From Cephalopachus bancanus (taxonomy: Eukaryota > Chordata > Mammalia > Primates > Tarsiidae), in assembly GCA_027257055.1 (NCBI GenBank), contig JAPVLO010000001.1, positions 16,348,501 through 16,412,500 on the forward strand: a stretch of DNA of 64,000 nucleotides, read 5' to 3'. The notes beneath the pieces are model-generated. The model ran no database searches and was not told the DNA's origin. It saw nothing but the letters and a program-made list of their open reading frames with translations. Every line of letters starts with the position of its first letter. The first letter of the stretch is position 1. Below, piece by piece: positions 22,606-34,889 of this stretch. Both the position numbers and the translations under genes were made by a program.

Positions 22606-24779
22606 AAGGGGGCAGTTATTCATTAAACTTCTCCTTTGTTCCCCAGTCTTTAAGAATGGTGAGTTATAGGATTTGGGTAACTTGGAGCTCTGGGTTGAGC
22701 CTGGCCTGGAAGACATGGCAGCAGCAAATGTGTCACCTGCTCCATGTCGCGTGGCCATCAGTTAGCAGCAGTCAGGTCTCTCTAGAGAGTGAGGGAGGAG
22801 CGGGGTGAGTGGTCGGTTCCTCTGGCAACCTCGCGGGTGAGAAGGGAGCCCCTGAGCTGGGGGAGCCCCCTGGGGGTGTGGAGCAGTGAGGGCCTTTGGG
22901 GCAGAGAGTGTGGCTGGGCCGGCAGGGGGCACATGCCGGGGGCTGGCACCGTCCTGGCGGCCACGGCTCTCCTGTGTTGGGTGTGTGGTTTGACCCCAGC
23001 CTCTTTCCTTCCGTGAGAAACTCGTGCCCCCCGGCCCAGCCTCTGCTGGCTGAGCTCCGTGCAAAAGGGAGGGCTGGGTCTGAGGGACAAACGGCGGAGC
23101 CCCCGGGGCCCCGAGGGCCTGATGTGACGGGCTTCAGGAGGCGGGGACTGCAGCGCTACCGAATGCTTCTGGCTATTTCCTCCCTCCGTCCTCAGCGTCC
23201 TGCTCTGCGGGAGGGCGAGGATTGAGCCCATGACACAGATGAGGCCGCTGAATCCCAGGGTGGCGTCTCGCTTCCAGAAAGCGTCCGGCTGGGGTGTGGG
23301 CATGGTCAAAGGCTCAGACCACTCAGCTGTGTCCCAGGGACATAGGCTGTGGCGTTTCTGGACAGGGAGCTTCTGGGGAGGGCAGGGACCCCCAGGGCTC
23401 TGGGCCTTTGTCTGAGGCCTGGCCCGAGAGGAAGAGGCTGCACCGCCGGCGAGGGAGCTGGGCCGACAGCTGAGGGACCTAGCACTCCCCGGTGTGCGTG
23501 CCTTTGAGCTTAGCTGGGCCCCTTCCTGTCTGCCGGACCTCGAGGAGTCCCTTGTTATCCACACCTCGTGTCTCGAGATGTCACGGGCTGGACCCGACAG
23601 AGCTCAGCGGCTGTCAGCGCCCCAACCACATGGTACACCGTGAGCTCCACTGTGTCCGTCAGGTTGTTCCAGGCCTTCCGCGGCCTCCTTTCTCCAGCCT
23701 CGCTTCTCTGTCCGTTTCTTTCCTGAGATCCGGGAGGCTGTGATTCAGACTTCCTGAGGCCAGGACTCACCCCTGGCCCCTCCGTGGGGGTCACGCCTCC
23801 AGGCCCGGGGACACTCCCCCACGCAGAGCCCAGCCTGGCTGGAGGCAGCCAGCAGCTTAGGCCTGGACTCTGCTGTGGGCACGGGCAGGCCTGGGGTCTT
23901 CAGAGGCAGGTCTGTGAGTCCCCAGGTTCGCTCACAAAGGACTCGGCCAAGCGCGTTCCTTGCCCACCTGGGATGGAAACGCAGGCTCTCCCGCGCTCTT
24001 AGACATAAGAGAGGGAAAGGGTCCTTTCATGTCATGGAATAGTCCAAGTCAGACACTGGGATGCCAGCGCCGGTCGCAGAGCCTCACTCACCGTGGGCCT
24101 TCTCCCGGACCACGTGCGGCGCCTTCCGACCGTCAGGGCCTCGTCCAGGCGCCTGCCCTGCGGATGTGTCTCCTCCACCCCCACCTCCACCCTTGTTGCC
24201 TTCCTGCCTCGGGCCCTTTGCACACGCCGTCCCTCTGCCGGGGTCACCCTTCCTGCCTCCTCCTCAGAGCAGCCCTCCCTCACCACCCGCCTCGACACCC
24301 CGGGCACCCTCGCCCGTCCCTGGCTTGCTGGCTTCCTGGGACCGTGGCCTGGTCGCCCTTGTCTCGCGCCTGGTTTTGGCCTGGGGTAGCAAGCTCGTGC
24401 CTCCCCAGGCCGCACTTGCCGGAAGATGAGCACCATCTGCAGACAGAGTCGCACGGTGGCCGGCCTGGGGCGAAGCCCACCCACACTCTGCCCCGCATGC
24501 CCAGCCCGCCCTGCCCCCTGTGCTTGTCGGGACGGGTGGCCTCTGCCTTCCTGGCCTTCCGATGTTAAGGGGTCCTTCTCCCCAGCAGCATGACCCTTGC
24601 CGAAAGCTCAGCCCCCACGCACACGCACGGGCTCAGAGGCGGGCAACGCAAGTTCCCACGAGGCAGGGCTACCCACTCGCTGGGGACGGGGTGCTCGCTG
24701 TCAGCCGTGAGGCCTGGGACATGCGAAGCCGGGAACAGCCGCTCCGTGTCCAGCGCTCGTGTGGGAGGGGGCCCGTGTG

Positions 24780-24985
24780 GGCGTCGGGGTGCGTGTGGCA
24801 TTTGAGGGCGGGGAGTGTGGTGTGTGGGGGTGGTGTGTGAGGGTGTGCACGAGTGAATCTGCGGGCTGTGAAGTGTGTGTTGTGTGTATGGTGCGAAGTG
24901 TTGGTGCATGTGCTGAGTGGTGCATGTTGCGTGTGTGTGTGGTGAGTGGTGCGTGTCATTTGCAAGGCATGTGTGTGGCATGTGT
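24780..24985 (+). repeat. GT-rich low-complexity tract
   Basis: Irregular GTGTG-rich sequence with G runs, such as GTGGTGTGTGGGGGTGG and GTGTGTGTGTGGTGAGTGG. It is a degenerate microsatellite, G-rich on the sense strand. Confidence 0.8.
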
Positions 24986-25689
24986 GTCTACCGCGTCCCC
25001 CTTCCTCTGGCGTGTGGCCCGTGACCCCCGTCCTGTCTGGAACCTTCTGAGCTGGCAGCACCCGCCAGTTCCTGCTGGAAGACCCTGCAGCCTCACCGTC
25101 TCTCGGGGAAGGGGTTGTCGGGACTAGCAGGGTTGGCGGTGTCAGCTCGCGTGGGTTTCTGGGACGCAGGGGCCACAGACATGCTGTGCAGATGAGGGTT
25201 CCAGCCATGCACCCTTCTAGAAGAGCCACTGTTGGGAGGCCACCTTCCCCACGGGTTCCCCGGGTGGGGCGGAGGGCGTTAAAACGGGAGCCACGTGGCG
25301 ACCAGGGAGACGGGGTCCTGCAGGCCTCTCAGGTGCCAGAGGGGTCCCCCAGAAGGCGGCCATGTGAGGACAGCGACACACAGGATGTGCACGTCCTCAG
25401 CCCTAGCCCCCGGGGAAGGTTCAAGGTGCCTCTACCAGGAAAGGGCGCTGCTGTCTGGCGGGGATGAGGAGATTGCTCTGGTCCTTGGATCGCCGCCCAG
25501 GAGTCCGCAGGAGATGGAGGGGTCTCCAGGGAGGGAGAGACCCTGTGCAGGCAGCTTATCTCTGAGGAGCGTTCAGACAGCTGGCAGCTAGCGCATCTAG
25601 GCAGGAAGAGGGAGACCAGGGCAGCTGTGATCCCGTAAACGTCAGCTGAGGGCCAAGGGACACATCCCTTCAGAGATAGGAACAATTAC

Positions 25690-25985
25690 TTTTTAAAAAC
25701 TTTTGAGTCGTGGTCTCGCTCTGTTGCTCAGGCTGGAGTGCTGTGGCGCGATCACGGCTCACCACAGCCTCGACTAGTTGGGCTCAGGGAGCCTCCCGCC
25801 TCAGCCTTTTGAGTAGCTGGGAATACAGGCACACACCACCACACCGTGCGAATTTTTTCACTTATTGTAGGAACGAAGGCTCACTGTGTTGCCCAGGCTG
25901 GTCTCACACCCCTGAGCTCCAGTGATCCCCCTGCCATAACCTCTCGTGGTGCTGGGATTGCAGATGCAAGCTGCAGCACCCGGCC
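25690..25985 (-). mobile_element. Alu SINE, full dimer, antisense, diverged
   Basis: It begins on the + strand with a T-rich end and GTCTCGCTCTGTTGCTCAGG, passes through TTTTGAGTAGCTGGGAATAC and ends GATGCAAGCTGCAGCACCCG. It is an older copy with many changes. Confidence 0.92.
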
Positions 25986-25994
25986 AAAAGTTCC

Positions 25995-26168
25995 TTTTTT
26001 TTTGAGTCAGAATCTCACTCCATCACCCAGGCTGGAGCACAGTGGCACGCTCACGGCCACCACAGCCTCTGCCTGCTGGGCTCCGGCGAGGCTTCCGCCT
26101 CAGCCTTCCAAGGAGCTGGAGCCGCAGGCATGCGCCACCACGCCCGGCCGATTTTTTTGAAGTATTGT
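25995..26168 (-). mobile_element. Alu right-arm fragment, antisense
   Basis: A T run is followed by GAGTCAGAATCTCACTCCAT, CACCCAGGCTGGAGCACAGT and CATGCGCCACCACGCCCGGC. Only the right arm is present. It abuts the previous Alu, so the two may be a tandem insertion into an A-rich tail. Confidence 0.9.
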
Positions 26169-26172
26169 TCAG

Positions 26173-26292
26173 CCCCAGGGAGGATCTCCCAAGGGAGGCC
26201 CCTCCGAGAGTGTCTGCCCAGGGAAACCCCCAGAAGGATCTACCCAGAGAAGCCCCCCGAGAGGATCTGCCCAGGGAAGCCCCCCGAGCACC
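26173..26292 (+). repeat. 27-bp tandem repeat, about four copies
   Basis: Units resemble AGGATCTGCCCAGGGAAG followed by CCCCCCGAG. At nine codons per unit it keeps one frame open across the array (peptide motif EDLPREAPR repeated within 26042-26500). The open frame starts inside an Alu, so I take it as chance rather than a gene. Confidence 0.88.
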
Positions 26293-28859
26293 TGCTGTTC
26301 ATGAAGACACCAAATCTCATGCCCTGCAGGTGCATGCAGTTCCTCTTTCCACCACACGAGGGCGCTGTTCACCGAGATGCCGCTCTTCTCTAAAAATGGC
26401 CTCTCTGGGTCCTTCACGTTGGATTCCGTGTGTGGGAAAGCTCTCTCATACATTTATAAGTTGTTCGTTTTTTCCCCCAATTGGCCCTCCCGTGGACTGA
26501 TGTCATGTAAGCCAGCGGGAGCCATCCCGGTCCGTGAGACGTTCCAGGTGTCGCCGCAGGTGACCATCCGCGCTGCTTCCCGCTGGCCAGGGATGCTGCT
26601 TTCCGAGCGTCCAAGTCCTCTGCCCCTCGCTCTCCAGCCTGTCTGGCCCTTTCCGGCCCCAGACTCGCCTCCGCGTGGTGACAGCTCCGGGTGTGTCTGC
26701 CGCCGGGCCTTCCCCGCCCCCTTCCCTCCTCCTCCCGCAGACCCGTCCCCTCCCAGCCTCTGGGCTCGCTGACTGGCCCCTCTCTTCCGTGACGGCACCG
26801 CGTGTGCCCCACCGGGAGACCTTCGTGACCTGCCCCACGCCGTGAGTGGAGCCCCCCAGCTCCCGCAGAGGAGGGACCCTGCGGACCCGCGCCTCGACCC
26901 TCAGCTCCCTGGAGGAGGGCAGTGTTCCTGTCCCGTGGCAGCGCCGGCACTCAGGAGGTCCCCCGTGTGGAGAGCTGGGCTCGGGGCTCCGCCCCCATCA
27001 TCCCCCCATTAGCTGCCGCACACACCTCTGTGCCACGGTGGCCTGGGCGTCACACGGACAGGCACGTGGCGTGCGAACTCCCGTGAGGTGACGGGACCCT
27101 TCCTCCATGTGGGGTCAGCAGGGTCTGCGAGATCCGACCTCTGCGTGGCCAGCGGCCTGCGGTCGGGCTTGGCATCACAGACGGCACTCTGGAGTCACAC
27201 TGATGGGCTTATTATTACAGGGGGCCCCTGGGTGTGGCCTTGCGTTTGTAGCGGCAGGGGCTCACGTCCCCAGGGCCCCCAAGCCCGGCTTCGTTCCCGG
27301 GGTTTGCAGTCCACGTCCCCGCCAGGACAGGGTCACTGTCCACAAAGCACCCCGAGGAGGCTGGGGCGCAAGGACGGGCTGGAGGCTGAGGCCGCCGCGG
27401 CCTCTCCCTTTCCTCGTGAGCCACGTTGACGTGCTCGGTTGCTGGTCACGACCAGAGTCTGGAGCACACTGGCTTCTCCTGGCTGCTTCTTGGTGAGCGT
27501 GCTGGGTTTCGGGAGCAACAGCTGGGCCAGGGGCCAAGGCCGCCCTCCCCCTTCCGGCCTCCGTGCCCAGGAGGCGTCCCTGCAGACCCTTCATGGGTTT
27601 GTCCTCTGAAGACCCTGCCCCCTTCGGAGACTGTCGGAGGCAGGCTCGGACAGAGGCCGGGGGTCAGGTGGGGCTGATGCCACCGACTGCCACGGCGTGG
27701 GGCTGGTGGACAGCGGCGGCGGCCACCCACAGGAGGACACGCTGTCCCGGCCCACGTCCACGGCAGGGCGTGCTGCCACAGCCCCCTCCCCCCCACGCGT
27801 CTCTGAGCTCGCCTCTGCCTGTCCTCCCCACTCTGCCCACCTTGGCCTCACCCACCTCCCGAGTCAGCTCCTCACAAGTGGCCCACACGGGACAGGCTCA
27901 CCCCCACCTGGCTCTGCCTCCCAGCACCTTGTCAGGACCTGCCCACCCTCGTCCTGGGCCGTCCCCGAGAGCACATTCTCGGGTTCCCCCACCCGACTCC
28001 CGGCTCCCTCCCCCAAGCCTCTGACTCAGGGGACCCCCTTCTCATCTAGCCTGCGGGGTGCAAGCCGAGGGGGCCTTGACACGACCAGGAATTCTTAGAC
28101 CCCTCTCAGCTCACCATGTCGAGCGGCCAGACGGGCCCAGGGATGCCCTTTTCTCAGGCTCTCAGGTGTTTCTCTGGCATCCTTTGCCCGGGTCTGAGCG
28201 CTGGGTCAGGCTTGACTTAGTGCCGGACAGCCCTACTCCCCACCTCTGTGCAGGAAGGACTGGGGGCGGTGCACGTGTCCGCCCTCTGGGAGAGTTCCCC
28301 TGGGTCGTGGCTTCCTGGGGACCCGGTGTCTGTGCACAGAGCCGCCCTGCAGACTGGGCTCAAGCCTCGGCCTGCGTCTGAGCTCCGGGTGCAGCTGGGA
28401 TGAATGTAATCAGGCCCACTGTGGAAAGCACCTTGCCGCCCCTTGGGGTGGGCTGTGGCGGGCAGGCCAGCGCGAGATCAGGCTAGACACCATGAAGAAC
28501 AGGGATTCCAGGGAACGGGGAATGGCCGAGATGATGGAACCCCGTCTTTCCAGCCGCAGCCTTTGTGGGAGGCTTGGGGAGCGCGTGGGCCGTCTGCGCG
28601 GCGCCGGGCCGGAGGCTGCCCTGAGCTGCGCTTGTCCTTGTCCATCCAGATGTTCCTGTTGAACGGAAAGGGGCTCAGTCTGCCGTCTGCTCCCGGCTGT
28701 GGTAGAGTCTCTTGTAGCCCTCCGACACGTCCACCAAGAGCTGGACTTGAATTTATTTAAAATCCGTGTGAAGGACTGGGAGGCTGCAGAGGCAGCCAGG
28801 ACCCGTGGGGCCGGGTTCTAGAATTTCGGTGAGGCGAGGCCAACTTTCTGCTTTTAAGG

Positions 28860-30520
28860 GTGAAATATCGAGGGCTCTGCCCTGAGGTTAGGGACGGTAT
28901 TCCCATTCCTATTCGGTATTGCGCTTTGAGGTACCAGCCAGACAACCAGACAAGAGAAAGAAAAATAGTAAGGGCTGAAACAGTAAGAAGCGAAGGCATC
29001 GTTATTGAGAGGGAACGAGGTTGTATATGAAGAAAATCCAAGTTAAGTAAGAAACTGTTGGATTTAGTAAGCAGTCTAACAAGATCAGCGGCCCTGGATC
29101 AATATCTAAAAGTTATTCGTGTTTGGTATTTGTGTATATCAGCACTAGATACTTGGAAAGTGAAGTTTATAAAGGAATATCACAATCAGATCCAAAGTGA
29201 GTCCATAGGAACAAAATCACATCTAAGGAAAGGCACACGAGACTTCCAAACAGAAAACTGTCAAGAAGTTAAAGCCACCTGAATGGAGGAATATTTTAGT
29301 CCAGGCTTGGAGGACGGCATTCCAGTGATGTCCGTTATCCCTACATAACACACAGAGCGAATGCAGTCCCAGTCAGAATCCCAGCAGGCTTTCTTTACGT
29401 GTTTAGGTGAGGAAATTGACGGGCCGGCTTCACCTTTGCTGTGAAAACGCCAAGGGCGAAGGAGAGTCAGCCCCGTCCGGAAGATCAAAGTGGGAGCACG
29501 GTCACTGCCAAGTGTCAGGACTCCTGATACAGTTACAGTTAAAAGACGGAGGTCTACACAGGTCGAGCATCCAGAAACGGCCCGCACTCGACCCGTGTCA
29601 ATGGCGATATCGCAGCCCAGGGGGAGGAGTGGCCACAGCCAAGGCTGGGCGTGGCTGGGCGTAACTGGCCATCCCCGGGGGAAGCCATGGGTGTACAGAG
29701 TTCGGCTTCTAGACTAACAGGAGAGCACCCACCTTGGGAGAAGGAAAGACTTCTTACACGAAACCCAAAAGCAGTCACCATCGCGAAGACCGTGGGCTGG
29801 GATAGGTCAAAGCCTCGTAAATACACGCCACGCAGAGAGCGGACGGGACGGCCCCAGGGCGGAAGCTGATGTTTATAATACAGACCTCTAACACCTGGGC
29901 CCAGGAGGCCCAGGCTGTGGTGAGCCGTAATCGTGCCGCTGCACCCCAGCCTGGGTGGCAGAGTGAGACCCCAGAAAAAAATAAAATAATTAAATAAAAG
30001 AGGTTACCCAAGGAACTAATAAACCAGAAATGTGGGGTACCCAGCCACAGACAAGTGCACATTAGAGCCAAAACGAGACACGGGGGTGTACCTCAACAAA
30101 TGGCCAAAATGCCACTGGCAGACAGGATCAAGTGCTGACAAAGCTGTGGTGCATCTGGAAGTCACATTTCTGGTGGTATACAAAGCGTTTGTCGCCATCT
30201 ACATTGGATACGATGTGACTCAGAAGTTGCGGATAATGCCCAGCGGGAATGTGTGTGACATGCACTGAGACTTGTGTGAGGATGTTCACTTTTTGATAGT
30301 AAATATAGCCCAGAACTAGAAACAACCCAAATGTCCCCTAAGAGTAGAATTCATTAATAACACTGTACTTCCTGGCCCGCGTCCACAGTAAGCCAGCCAC
30401 GAGAATGAACACCGGTGCGGGTGAATCTCACAACCTTGAAAGGAGCCAGACACAGGAAAAAGCACAATTGCGTGTCTGGATAAAGTTCAGAAGCAGGCAG
30501 CGCTCCTCCAAGGTGCAGGA
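28860..30520 (+). mobile_element. L1 element, 3' part (end of ORF2 and 3' UTR), sense
   Basis: The left end resembles the reverse transcriptase region of L1 ORF2 (GAGGTACCAGCCAGACAACC, then AAGAGAAAGAAAAATAGTAA). It continues through CAGAATCCCAGCAGGCTTTC and a region ending near AGAAACAACCCAAATGTCCC, a typical L1 3' UTR phrase. No continuous ORF2 frame survives, so it is a dead, 5'-truncated copy. An Alu right-arm remnant interrupts it. Confidence 0.85.
29895..29999 (+). mobile_element. Alu right-arm remnant with A-rich tail, sense
   Basis: The segment GGCCCAGGCTGTGGTGAGCC, then CTGCACCCCAGCCTGGGTGG and AGAGTGAGACCCCAGAAAAA is the last part of an Alu right arm with an AATAAAATAATTAAATA tail. 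It lies within the L1. Confidence 0.88.
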
Positions 30521-31884
30521 GTCATGACAGGGCCGCCTAGACGGCTGGATGACCCCGGGGTCTGGAGCGAGCGGCCGCCTCTCCGTGCCGAGGCCTCTGC
30601 CGCGTCTGCGTCCCGGCTGGACATGCGTCCACTTTGCAAATGGTGCCCTCCGCGCAGGGAACGTGGTGCTGCCCGCAGGACCTCCGACGGGCCAGGTGAC
30701 TGACCCCGCAGGGAGGGTGGGCCCGTGTGCTCGTGTTTCCGGAGGACGCACCTTTCTCCGGGCTCCTCGCCCCTGTCCTGACGCTGCCGTTTGAGAAGCA
30801 CGGCCCCCGATGGCTTGGGCATCCCCCTGCCCCTCCACCCTCCCGGCCACGCCCCGGGGTCCTGAGGCCCCGCCCAGCGGCTGTCCCTGGAAGTCACTCC
30901 CCCGAGTCCCGCACAACGCGAGTCCACCATGAGACGACTGGGCCAGGTGCTGGCCTGACATGCTGCTGGGCGTCCACGGGCAGGGAATGGCAGGAGTGAG
31001 CACTGCCGGGCTCCAGCGCCAGGCCTCTGTGAGTGGCCTCGTGTGTGGCGAGGCCTCTGTGCCTTTTTGCGTGTTTGGGCCAGAGGTGATCAGCGGCCTC
31101 TACCTCAGGCTGGAGGCCAAGGTGGCCCTCCTTGACCAACTGCTGCAAAGCCGAAGGCCAGTGTGGGCCTCCAAGGGCCGTGTCTGTGCCCAGGGTGTGG
31201 GGGACACTCGGGGGTGGCTGCCGGCTTGAGCTATTCCCGTCCCGACTCCCCAGCACCACCATGTTGAGACGCCAGTCCAAGGCTGGTCCCTCTGGGGACC
31301 CCGAGGACTATTTTTTGCTGGACCCGGGTGGCAGCCACCCTGCCCCTCACTCGGGCCCGGGTGGCCACAGATGTGGGTGCAGGTTGGGGCCCCCAAGCCC
31401 TGGTCCTCTGCTTGTGGGAGCTGATCAGGCCCTGCCTCACGGGGACTGGGGGGCAGCCACGGGAATGACACGTGCCACTGGACCTGGGCCCGGAAGCTCA
31501 GGGAGGCGCCGGGCCCTGCTCTCAGGACCAGAGTGGGCGACCGGAGAGGGGACGCTCGGGGACCTTGACATCTGACGTCAGTCGCTCTTTTGGTCTGGTG
31601 TTTGTACCATCCGAGTCAGCGTCCCGTAGTGTGGCAGGAAGGGGACATGGGCAGATGGGATGAGCATCCCTGGGCCCTAGGAGCAGGGGTGTGACTGGAC
31701 CCTGGCCTGTGGGCTCAGGGTCTGCCCCAGTCGGCGCCGTCCCTCAGTGCCTGAAGCCTGGAGGCCCCCACCAGGCCCGGGCGTTCAGAGGCTGCCAGGG
31801 ATTGGAGGTGAGGAAGGGGCTGCTTGAGCCCACGGTTTCCTGAAAAACCCGCCGGACGTGACCCTGGGAGGCAGAGTGCACGGC

Positions 31885-31960
31885 GTCCAGGGCCCCGTCC
31901 GTGTGCTCAGCTGTGTGACTTTGGGCACATGGCTTGACCTTTCGGTGCCCGGAGAGAGGA
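31885..31960 (+). mobile_element. MIR-like SINE remnant
   Basis: CTCAGCTGTGTGACTTTGGG, then CACATGGCTTGACCTTTCGG matches the MIR core phrase around 'ctgtgtgaccttgggcaagt'. The edges are uncertain. Confidence 0.6.
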
Positions 31961-32227
31961 CAGCCCAGCCTTCTCGTGGAAAAAGGAAGCTTCCCCCGTG
32001 CGTCTGGTGAATCCAATACTTTGATAATTCCTTCTGTTTCACCTGCAATGTTGATGTTTTAGAAAAACGTTCTAGTTGTGGTGCCTGGTTTCTCGCTGAA
32101 AGTAGCTGACAGTCTGCGACCCCGGTGTGCGAGGCATCACCAGGTGACGACAGCTGAACTGACTTTGACGTCACGGAGGTTGAAGCTCAGGTTGCTTAGA
32201 AGTGGAGCATCCCCGAAGGGCCTGCCT

Positions 32228-32530
32228 GGACCTGTGGGCCCCCGTGTCTACGCGAGGGTTCTCACCCAGCAGTCGGGAGGGGGACCCGGGGCTCGGGTGT
32301 CCTCAGGGGCCCTGACGCCTCAGACGGGAGGGGGACCCCAGGGCTCCCCGGTCTACACAAGGCTCTCGCCCAACAGTCAGGAGGGGGACCAGAGGTCTCC
32401 TGTGTGTACACAAGTGCTCTGACCCCTCAGGCGGGGCAGACCCAGGGCTCCCGTGTGTACACAGGGGTTCTACCCCCTCGGGTGGGGGGAATGCAGGGCT
32501 CCCGTGTGTACACAGGGGCTCTGCCAGCCT
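32228..32530 (+). repeat. Minisatellite of about 58 bp, five copies
   Basis: Units combine GGGAGGGGGACC-type G-rich blocks with GGCTCCCGTGTGTACACAGG and CTCTGACCCCTCAGAC-type blocks. The copies are diverged and the third unit carries CTACACAAGGCTCTC. Confidence 0.9.
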
Positions 32531-32814
32531 CTGCACACAGGCTGGTATTTGCCCAGAATCCTGCAGCCGTCACTGAAGCAGGCGGCTCTAGGCGTGTGGG
32601 ACCCCCTCTGTCCCACGAGGATGGATTGCCGCCCGGGCCCACACCCCAGGCTGCGTTGTGCCGCCCGTCGCTGTCCTCCAGTCTGCGGGTCCAGAGGGCC
32701 CGACACCACTGCCAGGCTCTGGCTGTTCGTCAGCTCCCAGCTGCACACTTAATATGCGTGCCACATAATCCCGCTTCTCGTGTGAATGGGCACTGCTCGC
32801 CTGGCTGTGCTCAG

Positions 32815-32960
32815 AGCCTGGGAAATCAGCGATTCAAGTCGGCGCCTGCGGGCGGGCCGCCTGGGCGGCTTCTGCGCAGATTGGCTGGCGCGGCGGCTGC
32901 TGGCGCCCCGTGGTTGGCTCGGAGGTGGGACGCCCGTGAGGCCGCCTTGTCGCCGCCCTG
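32815..32960 (+). promoter_or_regulatory. Candidate intronic CpG-rich promoter or enhancer
   Basis: A short CpG-dense patch contains two GC boxes (GGGCGGG at 32850-32856, GGGCGG at 32863-32868), an inverted CCAAT motif (ATTGG at 32880-32884) and a second TTGGCTCGG about 35 bp on. This is the spacing style of a TATA-less promoter. It lies about 500-650 bp upstream of exon 3. I see no convincing first exon attached to it. CpG decay around it is strong in other introns, so its survival may mean germline hypomethylation. Confidence 0.3.
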
Positions 32961-33472
32961 ACTCAGGCTCCTGCTGTCAGCTCCGGTCGGGGCTCGCCAT
33001 GACACACAGCTGAGTGCCATCCCTGTCACCGATGTGGCTGCTGCAGGGGCTCCTCCCCCACACGTGTGGCCATGCCAGCCAGAGCGCGCCCTTAACGTGG
33101 GCGAACCCGGGCACCCAGGATGCCGGGACTGGCCGGACCTCCTAAGCCGGCTCTGGAGGGCTTAGCTTCGTGGGCGCCGGCGGGCAGGGACACGCTCTCC
33201 CCGCGGCGTGGGAGCGGCCTGGGCTGCAGAAGGGGGGTCGGGCGGGTCTGTGAGTCCACGGGTCGGTACCCGGCGGAGATGTGAGAATCTCTGGAAAGAT
33301 CTGCCCCTCCTCAGCTAAGGGTGGGCCCTGGGACCACGGGGACGGGTCTGCGCAGCCCGGGGACCCCTGGGGGTGCTCAGCAGACGACGTGGGGGGGCAG
33401 GGGCAGTCTTGCCTCCTCCGGCGCGTGGGGGCGGCCTCGCCCGCACACACTCACGCGTCTGTCCTCCTGCAG

Positions 33473-33563
33473 CTTACAGGACGTGGGCATCGGATTCATC
33501 CTGGTCATAGACCGGCGGCGGGACAGATGGACCTCCGTGAAGGCGTCCATCCTGCGGATCGCG
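33473..33563 (+). CDS. MCF2L: MCF2L exon 3 in window: CRAL-TRIO domain
   Basis: The exon is 91 bp, with acceptor GTCCTCCTGCAG and donor GTGAGT. It completes a Ser codon and encodes LQDVGIGFILVIDRRRDRWT then SVKASILRIA (about residues 124-153). The hydrophobic strand GFILVIDRRRD is a core beta strand of the SEC14-like fold, followed by the basic turn. Recalled human residues differ only conservatively (A to V, K to R, V to I). The next codon starts cleanly at the following exon. Confidence 0.98.
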
Positions 33564-34597
33564 GTGAGTGCCCCGGCCCCACCCGCGCCCGGCTCCCCAG
33601 CGGGTGACGGTGCGCCTCTCCTCTTCACGGTGCCAAGCGGGTGGCTGGCCAGGCGCCCAGCCTTCCCGCCGGCTCCCAAGCCGAGGGGCGTGAATGTCTC
33701 CATGGGCGAGCTTCCGGCCGTCTGCTGCAACTCGGGCGGCTTCCCGGTCGAGCAGCCCGCCTGTGTGTGGATGCGGAGCATGCGGGACACGCGTGGTGTG
33801 GCCTCGCCGTGCGCGGCCCACAGGCCCGCGTCCTCAGGCTGCAGGTCTGCGTGGACACCGAGGGCCCTCTGAGCGGCCTCTCCTCCCCAGCAGGGCTGTT
33901 CCTTCTGTAGCCCCAGGACTCGCGTGCTGTCCGGTCCCGGCCCCCAGCCCTGCACGTGTCCCCTGCCTCGGCCGTCGGAGTCCGGGAGTTCATGGGCTGC
34001 CCCCAGCAGGGCGGTCGTGGGGCTGGTTTTCAGCGTCTTATTTTCGGCTCCCACCCCTGCGCGGCTCCGTGTCTCGCCCACACCTGCGGTCCCAGCTGCC
34101 ACTCTGCAGCCAGAGGCCTGGACAGAGTGGCCGGCAGCCCCAGGACGGGGTCACCGCTCCAGGGCGCGACTGTGCCACGTGCTGCCTGCCAGCCTGCCCC
34201 GGCACTGCGGGGTCTCCCGGCCCGTCTGGGGGTGCGTTCAGCCGTCTCTGGAGCCACGGCTGCCCTGCCTGGGTTCCACGTGTCATGGGAAAACAGTCCC
34301 ATTTCCTGCTGGGAGGGTGAGCTCCCCCACCCCACCCCAGCCCGCCCCACCTGCCTCACTCATCCCCCTCCCGCTCCCGCCCTGACGCCTCCTGCGGCTC
34401 CCTTGCCCGAAATATTCCACGCACGCAGGGTGTTCCAGAAAAGTGGGCGAGCTGTGTAACCAGCTCCCTAGTTCTGGCAGCCCCGGAAATTCAGGAAGTG
34501 CTTGGATGAGACTTTGCCAGTTAAGAGACAGCGTGTCCACTTTTCTTTTACGTTTTAAAGTGAATTTGCGTATGATGTCATAGTGGGCTTTTCTTGT

Positions 34598-34889
34598 TCT
34601 TTCTTTTTGAGTTGGGGTCTCACGCTGCTGCCTAGGCTGGAGTGCAGTGGCCAGCTCACGGCCACCACAGCCTTGACCTCCAGGCCTGGGCAACCCTTCC
34701 GCCTCAGGCTTCCAAGTAGCTGGAACTACAGGCACGTGCCACCCCGCCCAGCTGGTTTTTTTGGTGTATTGTAGAGATGCAGTGTTGCCAAGTTGCTGAA
34801 GCTGGTCTCAAGCCCCTGGGCTCAGGCAGTCCTCTTGCCTCTGCCTCCCAAAGTGCTGGGATGACAGGTGTGCGCCACCACGCCCAGCA
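34598..34889 (-). mobile_element. Alu SINE, full dimer, antisense
   Basis: It runs from TTTTTGAGTTGGGGTCTCAC through TTCCAAGTAGCTGGAACTAC and TATTGTAGAGATGCAGTGTT to GCGCCACCACGCCCAGC. Both arms are complete and moderately diverged. Confidence 0.94.

Larger units (their letters stand above)
20938..33472 (+). other. Intron 2 of MCF2L (window numbering)
   Basis: At 12.5 kb it is the largest intron wholly inside the window. It contains the 57-bp minisatellite (21015-22605), a GT-rich tract (24780-24985), two antisense Alu units in tandem (25690-25985 and 25995-26168), a 27-bp repeat (26173-26292), a sense L1 3' portion with an Alu remnant (28860-30520), a MIR remnant (31885-31960), a 58-bp repeat (32228-32530) and a CpG-rich promoter-like patch (32815-32960). 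The stretches 22620-24780, 26300-28860 and 30530-32220 are GC-rich with no recognised gene or element. Confidence 0.9.

Noticed and set aside
26042..26500. Open frame with repeated EDLPREAPR motif
   Set aside because: It starts inside an Alu and crosses a 27-bp repeat. The repeat length, not selection, keeps it open.
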